Assembly (NCBI RefSeq): GCF_963678635.1
Contig: NC_087070.1
Span: 35,591,109-35,655,108, forward strand
From: Symsagittifera roscoffensis
Taxonomy: Eukaryota > Xenacoelomorpha > Acoela > Convolutidae
Direction: 5' to 3'
Length of the DNA: 64,000 nt
The notes under the pieces are model-generated. The model was not told where the DNA came from. It ran no database searches and worked only from the letters and a program-made list of their open reading frames with translations. Numbering within the stretch: position 1 is the first letter of the stretch; every line of letters begins with the position of its first letter. The position numbers were made by a program, and so were the translations under genes. This document shows positions 60,981 through 64,000 of this stretch, in pieces.

Positions 60981-62150
60981 TCGAAGAATTCCAGCAGTTT
61001 GCGCAATTCAAAGGTGAGAAAAGCACAAAAAAGATGAGTATATAAATTCACGGCAACTAAAATTACGAATTGCAGGTAAATCGAAACACTAAAAGCAACT
61101 ACAAGTAAAATTGCTTGCATTCAGATATATTTAGTCAATAAATAAGAACAGATAGTACAACAGTCTTGCTTTAGCTCAAGCCCCTAGAATTTTGTCACAA
61201 AATTTTCGTTGCAAATCGACTGGCACAAGCTCTTGTCATATCTGATCCTCGCGGCCTGGTGGGGATTCCTACATCATTGAAACCTCCAGTTGTAGAAACA
61301 TGAGTTTAATCTGCTTCACCATTGTCGGTTTCATCCGTTGACTTTCACGTCTAATCTTGTATTAACAAAAAATTGCTTGCGGCTACAGCAAGATCGACTG
61401 TTTTAATTCCTCGTTAATTCACATGATGCCCAAAGTTTCTCTTGAATCAGAATAATTGTTGTTATCCAATTCAATTACTTAGCAATAATTGTTTGATTAA
61501 TCGAGCTTATGATTATCGACAATATGACCAGAAGCACCTGTTTCATAGACGATTTTAAGTTATCCTCTCAATCATCACTTTAACTATATTTCGAAAAAAA
61601 ATTCTTAGGACGAAAAAAATACATCATAAACAAAAAACTACTTTCTACTTCGTTTCACTCAACACAGTTAAAAACTTTTCGATTTGCAGCATCCTGAATA
61701 TGGGGGCAGACAGTGTCACTGACAATTTGATTACCTACATTCATTCAATTAATTTTCATTAGATTATTTCTACCGCTCAACTTTTACTCAAATCAGGATT
61801 TGACTGTAAGAATCGAACAACTTCGGTACTAGATGGCTTGGGAGAATGTTGGGTTCTAATGCTTTAACTTCAACGGTAAAAAAAATCGCTTTTACAACAA
61901 ATTCAGCAATTATTCAATTTTAAAATTACTATTTCATACAACCTTTTATAAACTAAAATGTTGGTACTAAGATTTTCTGCAAACCCGACTGTTCTAATAT
62001 CGACTATATTGTTTGGATAAATCTGACTGGTACTCAACTCTTGAAAACAAATGAGAATCGGGACAACAACAAAGATACAAGGATCAACGCAAAACATGAC
62101 ACAGAGGCGAAGCTGAGCTTCCCACCACTTGCGATACAAATATGAATGAC
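60980..62150 (-). repeat. ~1.45-kb repeat unit, copy B
   Basis: Follows copy A directly in the same orientation, with the shared landmarks listed for copy A. It has its own tRNA-like sequence at 61799-61870. Many substitutions and indels show that the duplication is old. No coding region. Confidence 0.68.
61799..61870 (-). other. tRNA-like sequence in copy B
   Basis: Minus-strand gcattagaaccc, then cccaagcc and gttcgattcttacagtc, at the same relative position as in copy A. It is degenerate, so it is not called a functional tRNA. Confidence 0.4.
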
Positions 62151-62739
62151 TATGATGACAATCAAACTATTCAAATTAAAAAAAAAAACTTCAAAAAATC
62201 GTTGTTGCCAGTAAAAAACTGTAACAAAAGCCCAAAACATCCAGATTAACAGCAACTTGGAAGAAAGCTGGACCTTCACAAAAGTCGGGCTACGGGAATT
62301 AAGCCGACAAAAAATAGACAGATGGACGATAGCCCAAAAAAGAACAAAAATTCTAGCATACAAAAAAACAGGTCCTGGTCATATTCGAACAGCAACCCTT
62401 TGCGGTCTCAAACATTTGTGTTACCTCTATGCCAGATGCACCGGATGGTTGCTTGAATTCGATTTATAACTTCCAAGCGGTAACAAAGCCGAAAATACCT
62501 GAGCAGAAAACCTTTCATGCCGAAAAAATTCTCAACCAATGAAAAAAATTGTCTCTTCCCCTGAGAACACACGCTCGCACACAAAAACTTTTTCGATCCC
62601 TAAACGACGCAAAAAAGAGGGCATTAGCTCGATATAAACTAAGCCGAAACTAATTCAGCCGAAAAAAAAAGACAAATGAAAAAAAAAATTACAAATCGAG
62701 TTGTCAAAAAATTACAGCTAATATAAAGAAAACAAATTC
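62151..62739. other. No gene recognised; possible fourth tRNA-like relic on the minus strand
   Basis: A minus-strand stretch at about 62375-62440 has tggcatagaggtaac and tgttcgaatatgacc with tRNA-like spacing, weaker than the others. Motifs like aagccgaaa and gccgaaaa recur (62489, 62513, 62641). A 70-codon open frame at 62257-62469 has no recognisable domain. Confidence 0.3.
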
Positions 62740-63260
62740 CGATTCATCCAGATTTTTAACATGATGAAACTCTAAAAACAACTACAATGAAAATTATTTA
62801 CACACAAAAAAAAAAGATTCTTAGATGTGGAACCCTAACTAAGAAGTGGCTAGACTAAGCCACGAAAACATAACAGACAAAAAACAGGCCGAAATTATTT
62901 TGAACCGGAAAAATTACCGTTTAGTCAGTTTCGAACCCAGGACCCTTGCCTTCCCAGGCGTTTCGTTAGCTACATGCTACGCGTGCAGGAGACACTAAGA
63001 AATTTGAATTCACTGTCAACCAAGGTACCACCAGGAGTCCAGATGAGTACTGAGAACAAGGTATTTACGGGAAAAGTCTAGTGCCCGATTGCAATACCCT
63101 TGCTTATCGCAAGGGTAAATACACTTAATAACCCAATAACACAGAGGCCTGACAGAGCTTCTGACCATTCGAGATGCCACATAGAAACAACATTGCAAGC
63201 TAGCAGACAGAAAAGCTAGGCCAAAAAAAAATGAAAAAACTTCGAAAAAGCACAACTTAA
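62740..63260 (-). repeat. Third, internally deleted copy of the repeat unit
   Basis: tgaaactctaaaaacaacta at about 62764 matches the cgaaacactaaaagcaacta start of the unit. A tRNA-like part follows at 62926-62998, then acacagagg...gagcttc (63130s) and gcaagctagcagacag (63197), which match copy A/B landmarks. About 600 bp is missing between the first two landmarks. Confidence 0.5.
62926..62998 (-). other. tRNA-like sequence / SINE-like head
   Basis: On the minus strand, tagctaacgaaacgcc, gggaaggcaagg and gtcctgggttcgaaact look like A box, anticodon arm and B box. The T-stem cannot pair fully, so this is a pseudo-tRNA at best. Confidence 0.4.
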
Positions 63261-64000
63261 AAATTTCAAAATATGTAATATTTTCGGTTGATCCTTCTTT
63301 CTTTGTTGTCATATTGATGAAAAACTTTGAACTATAAATTGCATTCTAAAATTTTCAGCCTTTTGTGTTTCTGGAAACAAAATTAAGTCAATAAGCGGAT
63401 ATGTTGGGCCGATTAAATTTTTTAACCGGAAAAACAAACAAAAAAGTAAAATATTCATATACATCAAACAACTTTGATATTACTGAGCAAAACTATTATT
63501 AAAACATGAAAAAACTCAACCGTTTGATTAATTTTCAACAAAAAATGATTCATTTTATCTCTTGACCCACGTATATTGAATTTAAGCAATTCAAAACCAA
63601 ACAAAGAGGTAAAATATCGGATACAAACTTTTAAAGAAAATTTAAAAAAATTTAACACAATCATCTTTTGGGGGTAGTATCTAATAGTTTTGAAAATAAA
63701 CACTCATTAAAATCGGCTAGGCCAACTGAAACTCAGGTCTTCTGAACTGCGAGAAAATACAAATTCAGCACGTTGAATTAACTTTGACCGAAAACAAAAA
63801 TGCCCAAAACCTGAACTATATCTAAAAAAAACTACTAGGACTTCAAATTGGCTTTGACTTCAACTTTGAATTGGAACTTCGATTTAGACAAACGTTTTGA
63901 AGATACATTAGCATATATCAGTTCAATTACAAACTCTACATCAGGAATGCCATACTGGTTATTCAACCTTCAAGTAGCATCCCTCAAGGTCACCTAGAGT
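63261..64000. other. AT-rich DNA, nothing recognised
   Basis: No supported gene or clear repeat up to the right window edge. A motif resembling 62889-62920 (gccgaaatt...aaccggaaaaa) recurs at 63409-63435, hinting at more decayed repeat copies. Confidence 0.4.

Noticed and set aside
62926..62998. Functional tRNA gene on the minus strand
   Set aside because: The B box is good, but the T-stem and acceptor stem do not pair, so it is kept only as a tRNA-like relic.

Overview
The window looks like nuclear DNA of an invertebrate animal. The single-copy DNA is AT-rich, there is a spliced ADAM metalloprotease gene with GT-AG introns and a polyadenylation signal, and the mobile elements are of metazoan type (copia LTR retrotransposon, TA-flanked palindromic MITEs, tRNA-like repeats). 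I cannot name the species.

Layout. (1) Positions 1-38757 are one continuous satellite array of about 345 head-to-tail monomers of about 112 bp, cut by the left window edge. Monomers fall into subfamilies that recur as multi-monomer blocks (shifts of about 2684, 1565, 2577 and 943 bp), so the array grows by segmental duplication as well as by monomer. (2) The array ends at 38.76 kb in an unusual junction: a 193-bp palindrome with no spacer, followed by one diverged monomer in inverted orientation that is split by about 347 bp of unrelated DNA. (3) 39442-40562 is AT-rich unique DNA. (4) 40563-45433 is a complete, apparently very young Ty1/copia retrotransposon: two 338-bp LTRs that look identical, a TAATT target duplication, a copia-type tRNA-iMet-fragment primer site, a purine tract and one intact 1363-codon Gag-Pol frame. 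(5) 45439-47120 is AT-rich intergenic DNA with a 14-G run. (6) 47121-59155 is an eight-exon ADAM gene encoding 794 residues, with all domains from signal peptide to a C-terminal hydrophobic tail typical of GPI anchoring. Its 7.7-kb third intron holds a TA-flanked palindromic MITE, a related MITE nested in the centre of another palindrome, and a 270/89-bp nested tandem repeat. (7) 59.4-64 kb has no gene I can support; it holds diverged direct copies of a roughly 1.45-kb unit that carries a tRNA-like sequence on the minus strand.

Only two proteins are well supported: the retrotransposon polyprotein and the ADAM protease. They are unrelated in function. The more original material is structural: the satellite's block organisation and turnaround edge, the palindrome-in-palindrome MITE, and the predicted GPI-anchored ADAM. 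I found no new defence, toxin or CRISPR-like system.
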